A stretch of 64,000 bases of DNA from Pseudohoeflea sp964511625 (GTDB lineage: Bacteria; Pseudomonadota; Alphaproteobacteria; Rhizobiales; Rhizobiaceae), in the NCBI GenBank assembly GCA_964511625.1, contig CAZEJG010000005.1:122266-186265 (forward strand). Direction: 5' to 3'. Position numbers and translations under genes: made by a program. Shown here piece after piece: positions 1-7,257 of this stretch. Positions within the stretch are counted from its first letter, which is position 1. Each line of letters opens with the position of its first letter. Under the pieces are notes generated by a model. That model did not search any database. It saw nothing but the letters and a program-made list of their open reading frames with translations, and was not told where the DNA came from.

Positions 1-29
1 TGCGCCGTAAATTCGAGCGGCGTTGGTAG
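1..29 (+). CDS. pstA: Phosphate ABC transporter permease PstA, 3' end only
   Basis: The first bases read in frame as L/R-R-K-F-E-R-R-W and then a TAG stop at 27-29. A basic-aromatic tail ending in W is usual for PstA-type phosphate permeases, and pstA normally lies directly upstream of pstB. Only about nine codons are visible, so the call rests on this tail and on position. The rest of the pst operon (pstS, pstC, probably phoR) would lie upstream of the window. Confidence 0.6.
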
Positions 30-74
30 TCCGCAACGACAGACCCCGCGTGTAACGTACAAAGGAAGACGAGG

Positions 75-890
75 ATGAACATGATGTCGGATGCGGCAAC
101 CGAAAAGGCGGTCAATGCGCCCGCCGATAAACCCGTCATCAAGATGCGCGGCAAGGATGTCAGCGTGTTTTACGGGGCCAAGCAGGCGCTTTACGACGTG
201 AACCTGAACGTTCGCGAGAATGCGGTCACCGCGCTGATCGGCCCGTCGGGTTGCGGCAAGTCAACCTTCCTGCGGTCGCTCAACCGCATGAACGACACCA
301 TCGAAGGCTGCCGGGTGACCGGTGAGATCACCCTCGACGGCGAGGATGTCTACGACCCCTCGATCGACGTGGTGGAATTGCGCGCCCGCGTCGGCATGGT
401 GTTCCAGAAGCCCAATCCGTTCCCCAAGTCGATCTACGAGAATATCGTCTACGGCCCGCGCATCCACGGTCTTGTCCGCAACAAGGCGGATATGGACGAG
501 GTGGTCGAGAAGAGCCTGCTGCGCGCCGGCCTCTTCAACGAGGTCAAGGACCGTCTGCACGAACCCGGAACCGGTCTGTCCGGCGGCCAGCAGCAGCGCC
601 TGTGCATTGCTCGCGCGATCGCGGTCAGCCCCGAGGTGATCCTCATGGACGAACCGTGCTCGGCGCTCGACCCGATTGCGACGGCCACCGTCGAGGAACT
701 CATCCACGAACTGCGCGAGAACTACACCATCGTCATCGTCACCCACTCCATGCAGCAGGCCGCCCGTGTCTCGCAACGGACCGCGATGTTCCACCTCGGC
801 GTTCTGGTCGAGGAAGGTGACACCGACAAGATCTTCACCAATCCGGACGATCCGCGCACCCAGGACTATATCACCGGTCGCTTCGGCTGA
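75..890 (+). CDS. pstB: Phosphate ABC transporter ATP-binding protein PstB
   Basis: Cytoplasmic ATPase of the PstSCAB high-affinity phosphate importer. The 271-residue product has the Walker A motif GPSGCGKST near residue 55, the ABC signature LSGGQQQRLCIARAI near 170, Walker B VILMDEPCSALDP, and the switch histidine in VTHSMQQA. Length and C terminus (DYITGRFG) are typical of PstB, which usually has about 250-280 residues. The start at 75 has AAGGA about ten bases upstream. Two more ATGs lie four codons in, so the exact start could differ by a few residues. It follows the pstA end by 45 bp and precedes phoU by 42 bp, which is the classical pstSCAB-phoU-phoB order. A PHO box is expected ahead of the operon, outside this window. 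Confidence 0.96.
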   Translation: MNMMSDAATEKAVNAPADKPVIKMRGKDVSVFYGAKQALYDVNLNVRENAVTALIGPSGCGKSTFLRSLNRMNDTIEGCRVTGEITLDGEDVYDPSIDVVELRARVGMVFQKPNPFPKSIYENIVYGPRIHGLVRNKADMDEVVEKSLLRAGLFNEVKDRLHEPGTGLSGGQQQRLCIARAIAVSPEVILMDEPCSALDPIATATVEELIHELRENYTIVIVTHSMQQAARVSQRTAMFHLGVLVEEGDTDKIFTNPDDPRTQDYITGRFG

Positions 891-932
891 CCGGGGTCCT
901 CGCGCCGCCACATCATACAAGGGATCGCACTC

Positions 933-1649
933 ATGTCAGAACCGCACACCGTATCAGCCTATGACGACGAACTGCGCTGGCTCTCGCGCCGGCTTTCAGA
1001 AATGGGCGGTATCGCCGAGGGCATGGTCGCGGATTCGCTGACCGCGCTGATCAACGCGGATACCGGGCTCGCCCAGCGGGTTATTTCCGAGGACATGCTC
1101 CTCGACCAGGGCGAACGCGAGATCTACGAAAAGGCGGTGCTGGTCATCGCAAAGCGTCAGCCCATGGCCTCCGACCTGCGCGAGATCATCGGATCGATCC
1201 GCATCGCCTCCGACCTCGAGCGCGTCGGCGACCTCGGCAAGAACATCGCCAAGCGCGTCATCTCGATCCACACCATGGCGCAGCCGAAGAAGCTGGTGCG
1301 CGGTCTCGAGCATCTCTCGGAACTCGCCCTCACGCAGCTCAAGGAAGTGCTCGACGCGTTCTCTTCGCATTCGGCCGAGCAGGCCAACTCGATCCGCGAG
1401 CGCGACGAGGAGATCGACGCGATCTACACCTCTCTGTTCCGCGAACTCCTGACCTACATGATGGAGGATCCGCGCAACATCTCGTCCTGCACGCACCTTC
1501 TCTTTTGCGCCAAGAACATCGAGCGGATAGGGGATCACGCCACCAACATCGCTGAAACAGTGTTCTACGTGGCCACCGGCCAGCAGATGACGATGGACCG
1601 TCCGAAGGACGATGAGAGCGCGAATGTCGTCGCCGACCCGGTCGAGTGA
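933..1649 (+). CDS. phoU: Phosphate signalling complex protein PhoU
   Basis: PhoU damps phosphate signalling by coupling the Pst transporter to the PhoR kinase at the inner membrane. The 238-residue product shows the two repeated three-helix halves of the family. The first carries ASDLRE and DLERVGDLGKNIAKR around residues 73-105. The second carries NIERIGDHATNIAE near 193-206. The E-R-x-G-D-x-x-x-N-I signatures are the metal-binding motifs of PhoU. Length is normal for the family (about 220-240). It lies between pstB and phoB, with 42 and 32 bp gaps, so it is almost certainly cotranscribed with them and induced under phosphate starvation. Confidence 0.96.
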   Translation: MSEPHTVSAYDDELRWLSRRLSEMGGIAEGMVADSLTALINADTGLAQRVISEDMLLDQGEREIYEKAVLVIAKRQPMASDLREIIGSIRIASDLERVGDLGKNIAKRVISIHTMAQPKKLVRGLEHLSELALTQLKEVLDAFSSHSAEQANSIRERDEEIDAIYTSLFRELLTYMMEDPRNISSCTHLLFCAKNIERIGDHATNIAETVFYVATGQQMTMDRPKDDESANVVADPVE

Positions 1650-1681
1650 TGTCATTTGGCTGACGGAATGGAGTTGAACTG

Positions 1682-2371
1682 ATGGCCATGGCACCGCGGA
1701 TCACGGTGGTCGAGGACGAAGAGGCGCTCAGCGTCCTGCTGCGCTACAATCTCGAAGCCGAGGGATATGACGTCGACACGATCCTGCGCGGCGACGAGGC
1801 GGAGATCCGTCTGCGCGAACGTGTGCCCGACCTTCTGCTTCTCGACTGGATGCTGCCCGGCATCTCCGGCATCGAACTGTGCCGCCGCCTGCGCCTGCGC
1901 TCGGAAACCGAAAGGCTTCCGATCATCATGCTCACGGCGCGCGGCGAGGAGAGCGAACGCATTCGCGGCCTGTCGACGGGCGCCGACGACTATGTCGTCA
2001 AGCCGTTCTCGACACCCGAACTGCTGGCGCGCGTGCGCGCCATGCTGCGCCGGGCGCGGCCGGAATCGATCTCGACCGTGCTGAAGGTCGGCGATGTCGA
2101 ACTCGACCGCGAGACCCACAGGGTCCGCCGTCGCGGCAGGGATATCAAGCTGGGACCGACCGAATTCCGGCTTCTCGAATTCCTGATGAGCTCGCCGAGC
2201 CGCGTCTATTCGCGCTCGCAGCTTCTCGACGGCGTCTGGGGCCATGACGTCTATGTCGACGAGCGCACCGTCGACGTCCATGTCGGGCGTCTGCGCAAGG
2301 CGCTCAATCTCGCCAACATGCGTGACATCGTCCGCACCGTGCGTGGCGCCGGCTATTCCATCGAAAGCTGA
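1682..2371 (+). CDS. phoB: Phosphate regulon response regulator PhoB
   Basis: OmpR/PhoB-family transcription factor, 229 residues. The N-terminal receiver has the acidic pair in VVEDEEAL, the phosphoacceptor aspartate in LLLDWMLPGISG (about residue 53) and the conserved lysine in VKPFSTPEL. The C-terminal winged helix contains LGPTEFRLLEFLMSSPSRV and a final RTVRGAGYS motif. ATG at 1682 follows a GGAG-like ribosome site, and an in-frame ATG two codons later is an alternative. Phosphorylated PhoB would bind PHO boxes and activate pst and other Pi-starvation genes. As the last gene of the pst-phoU-phoB run it is probably autoregulated. The next gene, gcrA, is convergent. Confidence 0.96.
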   Translation: MAMAPRITVVEDEEALSVLLRYNLEAEGYDVDTILRGDEAEIRLRERVPDLLLLDWMLPGISGIELCRRLRLRSETERLPIIMLTARGEESERIRGLSTGADDYVVKPFSTPELLARVRAMLRRARPESISTVLKVGDVELDRETHRVRRRGRDIKLGPTEFRLLEFLMSSPSRVYSRSQLLDGVWGHDVYVDERTVDVHVGRLRKALNLANMRDIVRTVRGAGYSIES

Positions 2372-2398
2372 ACCGTCCGCCCTCTAGCGGCGCGCAGA

Positions 2399-2432
2399 CA
2401 AAAGAAAAGCCCGGAACCGTGAGGTTCCGGGC
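2399..2432 (-). terminator. Intrinsic terminator of gcrA
   Basis: A perfect 10-bp stem (GCCCGGAACC at 2409-2418 with GGTTCCGGGC at 2423-2432) has a four-base loop. On the minus strand it is followed by TTTTCTTTT (2408-2399). It lies 37 bp past the gcrA stop and just past the phoB stop, so the convergent phoB transcript may also be stopped by the stem, although it has no T-run in that direction. Confidence 0.85.
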
Positions 2433-2468
2433 GAGTTACCGCGTTCGTCGCGCGTTCCGGACTCCAAC

Positions 2469-3014
2469 TCAGCGGTTGCGGCGGCGGTCCTGGGAGGGCT
2501 GGAACGCAAGACGTGAGTGGTAGCTGCAATAGGGCGAGGATTCGCCGGAATCGTTGCCGCAGAAGTGGAAGTCGTCCTGCAGCGGGTCGCCGAGCGGCCA
2601 TTTGCAGGTGCGCTCGGTGAGCTGCACCAATTCCAGCCGGCGGGAAATCGGCACCACCACGTCCTCGACGGGGCGGGTCTCCAGTTCCTGGTAGGCGACC
2701 GGTTCGGCATCGGCCTTGAGCGCCGTGGCGCCCGATGACCTGGGCATCGACCGAGAGGCGTGGGTGTGAGACTGGCCGACGGCGCGGGTGTTGGCCGTAT
2801 AGGTCGACGAGCGCGGCGCGTTCGGTGCGGGGCGCTTCGTTCGCACCTTCGTCTGGCCGCCGCTCTTGGCGCGTCCGGGAAGGTTCAAGCGGTGCACCTT
2901 GCCGATCACCGCATTGCGGCTCACACCGCCCAGTTGCGCGGCGATCTGGCTAGCGCTGAGTCCGTCGGCCCAAAGCTTCTTGAGCATATCGACTCGTTCA
3001 TCCGTCCAGTTCAT
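2469..3014 (-). CDS. gcrA: Cell-cycle transcriptional regulator GcrA
   Basis: GcrA is an alphaproteobacterial sigma-70 cofactor that activates cell-cycle genes, preferentially at promoters carrying CcrM-methylated GANTC. The 181-residue product begins MNWTDERVDMLKKLWADG and continues with the helix-turn-helix SASQIAAQLGGVSRNAVIGK. It has a basic linker, a variable middle, and the C-terminal sigma-interacting region with C-x-x-P-x-GDP near CKWPLGDP and conserved cysteines in FHFCGN and SPYCSYH. Length is usual (about 170-180). The gene stands alone on the minus strand, convergent with phoB, with a strong terminator behind it. Its upstream region has four GANTC sites between 3165 and 3201, which would put gcrA or argD under methylation control (inference). 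Confidence 0.94.
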   Translation of the reverse strand: MNWTDERVDMLKKLWADGLSASQIAAQLGGVSRNAVIGKVHRLNLPGRAKSGGQTKVRTKRPAPNAPRSSTYTANTRAVGQSHTHASRSMPRSSGATALKADAEPVAYQELETRPVEDVVVPISRRLELVQLTERTCKWPLGDPLQDDFHFCGNDSGESSPYCSYHSRLAFQPSQDRRRNR

Positions 3015-3113
3015 CAGTTTTTGCTCCGTTCGTCCGGATTATCGACCGGCGGAATCCTTCATCACGACCACGGACCGACCGCAGTCTGGGAGACGCCGCT
3101 ACTGTTAAGATGA

Positions 3114-3157
3114 CTAGTGTCCGCCCCGACTTCCTAGTGCATGACCCTAACCTAGTG
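3114..3157. repeat. Three spaced CTAGTG direct repeats upstream of gcrA
   Basis: CTAGTG occurs at 3114-3119, 3134-3139 and 3152-3157, so start-to-start spacing is 20 and 18 bp, about two helical turns. They lie 100-145 bp upstream of the gcrA start. They look like a phased protein-binding array, but the protein is unknown. CTAG is normally rare in such genomes. Confidence 0.4.
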
Positions 3158-3164
3158 TTCGCTT

Positions 3165-3201
3165 GACTCGGTGACAAGAGTCGCGGGAATCGGCGTGATT
3201 C
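3165..3201. promoter_or_regulatory. Cluster of four GANTC (CcrM) methylation sites
   Basis: GACTC (3165-3169), GAGTC (3178-3182), GAATC (3187-3191) and GATTC (3197-3201) fall within 37 bp in the gcrA/argD intergenic region. A given GANTC is expected about once per 256 bp in random sequence. CcrM methylates this site in alphaproteobacteria, and GcrA responds to its methylation. Which of the two divergent genes is controlled cannot be told from sequence. Confidence 0.6.
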
Positions 3202-3302
3202 GATTTTCCGGTTTTCCCCAACTTAGGGGTTTCTGTCATAATCCCGTCAATGACCGGACGGCGTGACGAAACTGCGGCGATCCCGGCAAAAGCGGGCGCG
3301 GA

Positions 3303-3330
3303 TTGACTTTGAAGGACGAGTTGTCAATAG
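3303..3330 (+). promoter_or_regulatory. Candidate promoter ahead of argD leader
   Basis: TTGACT at 3303-3308 and CAATAG at 3325-3330 are separated by 16 bp, a fair sigma-70 match on the plus strand. Transcription would start near 3337, immediately before the terminator-like hairpin at 3340-3371 and about 115 bp upstream of argD. Confidence 0.4.
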
Positions 3331-3339
3331 TGCGCCCGG

Positions 3340-3371
3340 GCCGCCCCAAGGGGCGGCGTTTTAGTTTTCGG
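3340..3371 (+). terminator. Terminator-like hairpin in the argD leader
   Basis: A perfect 8-bp GC stem (GCCGCCCC 3340-3347 with GGGGCGGC 3350-3357, loop AA) is followed by GTTTTAGTTTT on the plus strand. There is no plus-strand gene between phoB and here. The hairpin may therefore end a short untranslated transcript or act as an attenuator or stability element for argD. The reverse strand has no T-run. Confidence 0.6.
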
Positions 3372-3453
3372 CATCACGTCCCGGAGCTTCGCCGGCAACC
3401 CTTTCAGGGTCTCCGGAGCCGCTTTCGGGGCTTTGTAATTCGGGAGCCGGGTC

Positions 3454-4635
3454 ATGGCATCTGCCGCGCCACTTTATGAAACCTACAATCGGGCGCCGCT
3501 GCGCTTCGAACGCGGGGAGGGCGTGTGGCTGACCACCGACAAGGGCGAGCGATATCTCGATTTCGCAGCTGGCATCGCGGTGAGCTCGCTCGGCCATTCC
3601 CATCCGCATCTCGTCTCCGCGCTGACGGGGCAGGCCGAGAAGCTGTGGCATCTTTCCAACCTTTACGAGATCCCGGGGCAGGAACGCCTCGCTGCGCGTC
3701 TCGTCGAGGCGACGTTTGCCGACAAGGCCTTCTTCACCAATTCGGGTGCCGAGGCGCTGGAATGCGCGATCAAGACCGCGCGCCGGCACTTCTATATCAA
3801 CGGTGAGCCCGACCGCTTCGGCATCGTGACGATGGAAGGCGCTTTCCACGGGCGTACGCTGGCAACGATCGCCGCCGGCGGCCAGGCCAAATATCTCGAG
3901 GGCTTCGGCCCCAAGGTGCAGGGCTTCGACCAGGTGCCCTTCGGCGACCTCGACGCCCTCGAGGCGGCTGTTACCGAGCAGACGGCCGGCGCTCTGATCG
4001 AGCCCGTTCAGGGCGAGGGCGGCATCCGCCCGATCGACCCCGAGGTGCTGCGCAAGATCCGCAAGATATGCGACGACAAGGGCGCGCTCCTTATCCTCGA
4101 CGAGGTCCAGTCGGGCGTCGGCCGGACCGGACGTCTCTTCGCCCATGAATGGGCCGGCATCACGCCGGACATCATGGCGGTCGCCAAGGGCATTGGCGGC
4201 GGCTTTCCCTTCGGCGTCTGCCTGGCCACCGCATCGGCGGCCGACGGCATGACCGCCGGCACTCACGGCACCACCTATGGCGGCAATCCGCTGGCCATGG
4301 CCGTTGGCAACGCCGTACTCGACGTCATTCTAGCCGACGGCTTCCTCGACCACGTCAATGCTGTCGGCAACGCGCTGTCGCAGGGCCTCGTTTCGCTCAA
4401 GGACCGCTACCCCGATCTCGTCGAGGATGTGCGCGGCAACGGGCTGATGCTTGGAATCAAGTGCGCGAAGTCCAATATAGAGATGGTTCAGGCCTTCCGT
4501 GCCGAGCATCTGCTCACCGTACCGGCCGGCGACAACGTGGTTCGCCTGTTGCCGCCCCTGACCCTGACCGCCGAAGAGGCGCGTGAGGGACTGGAGCGCA
4601 TGGAGGCAGGTCTCAAGAGTTTGATGCGTGGCTGA
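3454..4635 (+). CDS. argD: Acetylornithine aminotransferase ArgD
   Basis: PLP-dependent class III aminotransferase, 393 residues. It converts N-acetylglutamate semialdehyde and glutamate to N-acetylornithine and 2-oxoglutarate in arginine synthesis. The N terminus has YLDFAAGIAVSSLGHSHP. The cofactor site includes TNSGAEALECAIKTAR and FHGRT, the aspartate in LLILDEVQSGVGRTG, and the Schiff-base lysine in MAVAKGIGGGFPFG. Length is normal for ArgD/RocD/AstC. The downstream argF starts 36 bp after the stop and argues for ArgD rather than a catabolic AstC. Start ATG 3454 is preceded by CGGGAG. A terminator-like leader lies about 85 bp upstream. Confidence 0.95.
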   Translation: MASAAPLYETYNRAPLRFERGEGVWLTTDKGERYLDFAAGIAVSSLGHSHPHLVSALTGQAEKLWHLSNLYEIPGQERLAARLVEATFADKAFFTNSGAEALECAIKTARRHFYINGEPDRFGIVTMEGAFHGRTLATIAAGGQAKYLEGFGPKVQGFDQVPFGDLDALEAAVTEQTAGALIEPVQGEGGIRPIDPEVLRKIRKICDDKGALLILDEVQSGVGRTGRLFAHEWAGITPDIMAVAKGIGGGFPFGVCLATASAADGMTAGTHGTTYGGNPLAMAVGNAVLDVILADGFLDHVNAVGNALSQGLVSLKDRYPDLVEDVRGNGLMLGIKCAKSNIEMVQAFRAEHLLTVPAGDNVVRLLPPLTLTAEEAREGLERMEAGLKSLMRG

Positions 4636-4671
4636 CTGGCGGTCAGGGCGAATATCCAGAACAGGTTCGAA

Positions 4672-5589
4672 ATGAGCGAAGCCAGCAAACCGAAACATTT
4701 TCTCGATCTCTCCGCGGTCGCTTCTACCGACCTGCGCGCGATGATCGACGCCGCCAAATCGGCCAAGCAGGGCCCGGTGAGCGAAAAGCCGCTCGCCGGC
4801 AAGATGCTGGCGATGATCTTCGAGAAGCCGTCGACCCGCACCCGCGTCTCCTTCGATGTCGGCATGCGGCAGCTGGGCGGCGAGACGCTGTTTCTCTCCG
4901 GCACCGAAATGCAGCTCGGCCGCGCCGAAACCATTGCCGATACGGCCCGCGTGCTGTCGCGCTATGTCGACGCCATCATGATCCGCACCATGGAACATGA
5001 CCGGCTGCTCGAACTGGCCGAACACGCCACCGTGCCGGTGATCAACGCGCTGACCGACGACACCCATCCCTGCCAGATCATGGCCGACATCCTCACCTTC
5101 GAGGAGCATCGCGGTCCGGTGAAGGGCAAGACGCTCGCCTGGACTGGCGACGGCAACAACGTGCTGCACTCGCTGATCGAGGGCGCCGGTCGCTTCGGCT
5201 ACCGCATGCGCGTCGCCGTACCGGAAGGTTCGGAGCCCACCCAGAAGTTCATCGACTGGGCGCGCGGCGAGGGCGCGGAAATTGACCTCATGCGTGATCC
5301 GGCCGAAGCCGTGAGCGGTGCGGATTGCGTCATCACCGACACCTGGGTGTCGATGAACCAGGAACACCGCGCCCGCGGTCACAACGTCTTCCAGCCCTAT
5401 CAGGTCAATGGCGACCTGATGGCGAAGGCGAACCCCGACGCGCTCTTCATGCACTGCCTGCCGGCCCACCGTGGCGAGGAGGTGACCGACGAGGTCATCG
5501 ACGGACCCCAGTCGGTGGTCTTCGACGAGGCTGAAAACAGGCTACATGCCCAAAAGGCGGTCCTGCGCTGGTGTCTCGGCGCTCTCTGA
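4672..5589 (+). CDS. argF: Ornithine carbamoyltransferase ArgF
   Basis: Anabolic OTCase, 305 residues. It joins ornithine and carbamoyl phosphate to give citrulline in the cytoplasm. The carbamoyl-phosphate loop STRTRVSFDVGMRQLGG lies near residue 45-62. HPCQIMAD near 130, DTWVSMNQE near 222, and the ornithine-binding MHCLPAHRGEEVTD near 260-273 are all conserved. The length fits the family (about 300-310). It is the second gene of an argD-argF-hslO run with gaps of 36 and 18 bp, so cotranscription is likely. No ARG-box-like operator was recognised. Confidence 0.96.
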   Translation: MSEASKPKHFLDLSAVASTDLRAMIDAAKSAKQGPVSEKPLAGKMLAMIFEKPSTRTRVSFDVGMRQLGGETLFLSGTEMQLGRAETIADTARVLSRYVDAIMIRTMEHDRLLELAEHATVPVINALTDDTHPCQIMADILTFEEHRGPVKGKTLAWTGDGNNVLHSLIEGAGRFGYRMRVAVPEGSEPTQKFIDWARGEGAEIDLMRDPAEAVSGADCVITDTWVSMNQEHRARGHNVFQPYQVNGDLMAKANPDALFMHCLPAHRGEEVTDEVIDGPQSVVFDEAENRLHAQKAVLRWCLGAL

Positions 5590-5607
5590 GACCGGAACGG
5601 TTTTAAC

Positions 5608-6603
5608 ATGACGGACAATACTTTGAACCTCGGCGATATCGGTTTCGCCGGAGATGATCACGTGGTTCCTTTCGCCGTGGAAGGGCTCGACGTGCGCGGA
5701 CGTGCCGTCCAGCTCGGCCCGCTGCTCGACACCATTCTCGGTCGCCACGACTATCCAGAGCCCGTGGCGCGGCTGATGGCCGAGCTGATCACGTTGACGG
5801 TGCTGCTCGGCACTTCGCTCAAGTTCGAGGGCAAGCTGATTGCCCAGACCAAGGGCGACGGACCGATCGACTTCATCGTCGCCGATTTCAAGACGCCCGG
5901 CGACATCCGCGCCTATGCCCGCTTCGACGAGGAGCGGCTGCAGGCAGCCATGGACGCCGGCCAGACCTCGCCCGAGGCCCTGCTCGGCAAGGGCATCCTC
6001 GCCTTCACCATCGACCAGGGGTCGATGATGCAGCGCTATCAGGGCATCGTCGAAATGGACGGCAGCTCGCTTTCGGAAATGGCGGAAACCTATTTCCGTC
6101 AGTCCGAGCAGATCCCGACCACGCTGAAGATGGCCGTGGCCGAGCTCTATCGGGCCAATGCCGACGGGCACAGCACGAAGTCCTGGCGCGCCGGCGGGCT
6201 GGTGATCCAGTTCCTGCCCGAAGCGCCCGAGCGCATGCGCCAGGCCGATCTTCCGGGCGGCGACGTACCCGATGACGTCGATCTGCCCGAACGCGGCGAG
6301 GACGATGCCTGGACCGAGGCCCGGGCGCTCGCCGAAACCGTCGAGGCAGACGAGCTGACCGATCCGGACGTCGGATCCGAGCGCCTTCTCTTCCGGCTGT
6401 TCAACGAGCATGGCGTGCGCGTCTTCCCGCCGTCCCCGGTGGCGGACAAGTGCTCCTGTTCGCGCGAGAAGCTGGCCGAGGTCCTCCACGGATTTTCGGC
6501 CGAGGAAGTCCGGGAGTCCGTCCAGGACGGCCATATCTCCGTGGTCTGCGAGTTCTGCTCGACGGGCTATCTCTTCGATCCGAAGGAATTCGGCGTCGAA
6601 TAG
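5608..6603 (+). CDS. hslO: Redox-regulated holdase chaperone Hsp33 (HslO)
   Basis: Hsp33 is a cytoplasmic ATP-independent chaperone switched on by disulfide formation under oxidative and heat stress. The 331-residue product has the Hsp33 N-terminal fold. Its C-terminal zinc switch is complete: CSCSREK near residue 284 and CEFCSTGYLFD near 317, the CxC and CxxC pairs. An acidic insert (DDVDLPERGEDDAWTEAR) around residues 225-245 lengthens it relative to the E. coli protein (about 290), as in other rhizobial homologues. It follows argF by 18 bp, and the MazF/PemK-like gene begins 3 bp after its stop. Confidence 0.94.
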   Translation: MTDNTLNLGDIGFAGDDHVVPFAVEGLDVRGRAVQLGPLLDTILGRHDYPEPVARLMAELITLTVLLGTSLKFEGKLIAQTKGDGPIDFIVADFKTPGDIRAYARFDEERLQAAMDAGQTSPEALLGKGILAFTIDQGSMMQRYQGIVEMDGSSLSEMAETYFRQSEQIPTTLKMAVAELYRANADGHSTKSWRAGGLVIQFLPEAPERMRQADLPGGDVPDDVDLPERGEDDAWTEARALAETVEADELTDPDVGSERLLFRLFNEHGVRVFPPSPVADKCSCSREKLAEVLHGFSAEEVRESVQDGHISVVCEFCSTGYLFDPKEFGVE

Positions 6604-6606
6604 GCC

Positions 6607-7104
6607 ATGGTAACAGGCAGGCTGGATTTTGCTGCTGTAGTTTGCCTTAATGCAATTATGGCGAGCAAGGGCGACGTGTCCGCGAAGAAGGGGATATGGC
6701 GGCAGAACGATGACGTTCCGCCAAGGGTAAGTCCTCGGCTGAAATCTGCCCCACGGATAAGGCAGCTTTATTGGTGTGATCTTCCCAAGGATGCCCAACT
6801 GCCTGAATTCTGGAAGCGTCGGCCCGTTGTCGTCATCTCGAAGAACGCGACGCTTTATGGGGCTGCGATCGTCATTCCATGCTCCACACAAGCCCAACCT
6901 GACCTCCGGCTGGCCTATCCACTCAAGACAACGATAGATGGACGAGCAGCTTGGGCTGTGTGTGACAAGCCGATGACGGTCGCGGTAAGCAGGTTGGTAC
7001 CAACCCATGGTCGGGTGGTTCGCATGCCGCAACAAGAATTCGACGAGATGATTTCCGTCGTTTTGTCTTTGTTGCCCCGTCCCGGAGGATCGGGAAAGAC
7101 CTGA
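6607..7104 (+). CDS. MazF/PemK-like family protein without a visible antitoxin
   Basis: The 165-residue product has a MazF/PemK-like core from about residue 50. IRQLYWCDLP at the first strand, FWKRRPVVVISK, then AIVIPCSTQ, and late in the protein AVCDKPMTVAVSRLVP fit the beta-barrel of the family. MazF/PemK proteins are often ribosome-independent endoribonucleases, but activity is not shown here. The N-terminal 45 residues look unrelated to the fold, so the true start may be ATG 6658. Neither start has a good ribosome site, and ATG 6607, 3 bp past hslO, suggests translational coupling. No small antitoxin ORF lies before or after. The region is visibly less GC-rich than its neighbours, which suggests later acquisition (inference). 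Confidence 0.65.
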   Translation: MVTGRLDFAAVVCLNAIMASKGDVSAKKGIWRQNDDVPPRVSPRLKSAPRIRQLYWCDLPKDAQLPEFWKRRPVVVISKNATLYGAAIVIPCSTQAQPDLRLAYPLKTTIDGRAAWAVCDKPMTVAVSRLVPTHGRVVRMPQQEFDEMISVVLSLLPRPGGSGKT

Positions 7105-7120
7105 TGTTTAAAGCTTTGGA

Positions 7121-7148
7121 TTGAAATTTCGGCGAGACGCCGCTATAT
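7121..7148 (+). promoter_or_regulatory. Promoter of the intergenic small RNA
   Basis: TTGAAA (7121-7126) and CTATAT (7143-7148) are 16 bp apart. CTATAT is the usual -10 hexamer in rhizobial sigma-70 promoters. The expected start near 7155 falls just before the first hairpin of the predicted RNA. Confidence 0.6.
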
Positions 7149-7156
7149 GTAAAACA

Positions 7157-7240
7157 CTTACGGCGCCTCGAAAGAGGTGTCCGCTGTCCCGAAAGGGGCA
7201 CTACTGACCAGGGGAGCTTCGGCTCCCCTTGGCTTTTCCG
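7157..7240 (+). ncRNA. Trans-encoded small RNA, three hairpins
   Basis: Three consecutive stable hairpins follow a good promoter. Hairpin 1 has 8 pairs closed by a GAAA tetraloop (7162-7182). Hairpin 2 has 6 pairs with a GAAA loop (about 7185-7201). Hairpin 3 is a long stem with a UUCG loop (7208-7232) followed by CTTTTCC, an intrinsic terminator. There is no open reading frame of note. GNRA/UUCG-capped stems between a promoter and a terminator are hard to explain otherwise. Rhizobia carry conserved alpha-r small RNA families in such intergenic regions. The location between hslO and apaG makes me suspect one of these (possibly alpha-r45), but that is from memory and unverified. Confidence 0.7.
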
Positions 7241-7257
7241 AACCCGCTGCAAGTCAT

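Noticed and set aside
1..74. PHO box before pstB
   Set aside because: No direct-repeat pair of the PHO box type seen. The region is the pstA end and a short spacer, and the operon promoter must lie upstream of the window.
5542..7035. 497-codon minus-strand open frame across hslO and the MazF-like gene
   Set aside because: Spans two plus-strand genes with clear domains. Its product has no family features.
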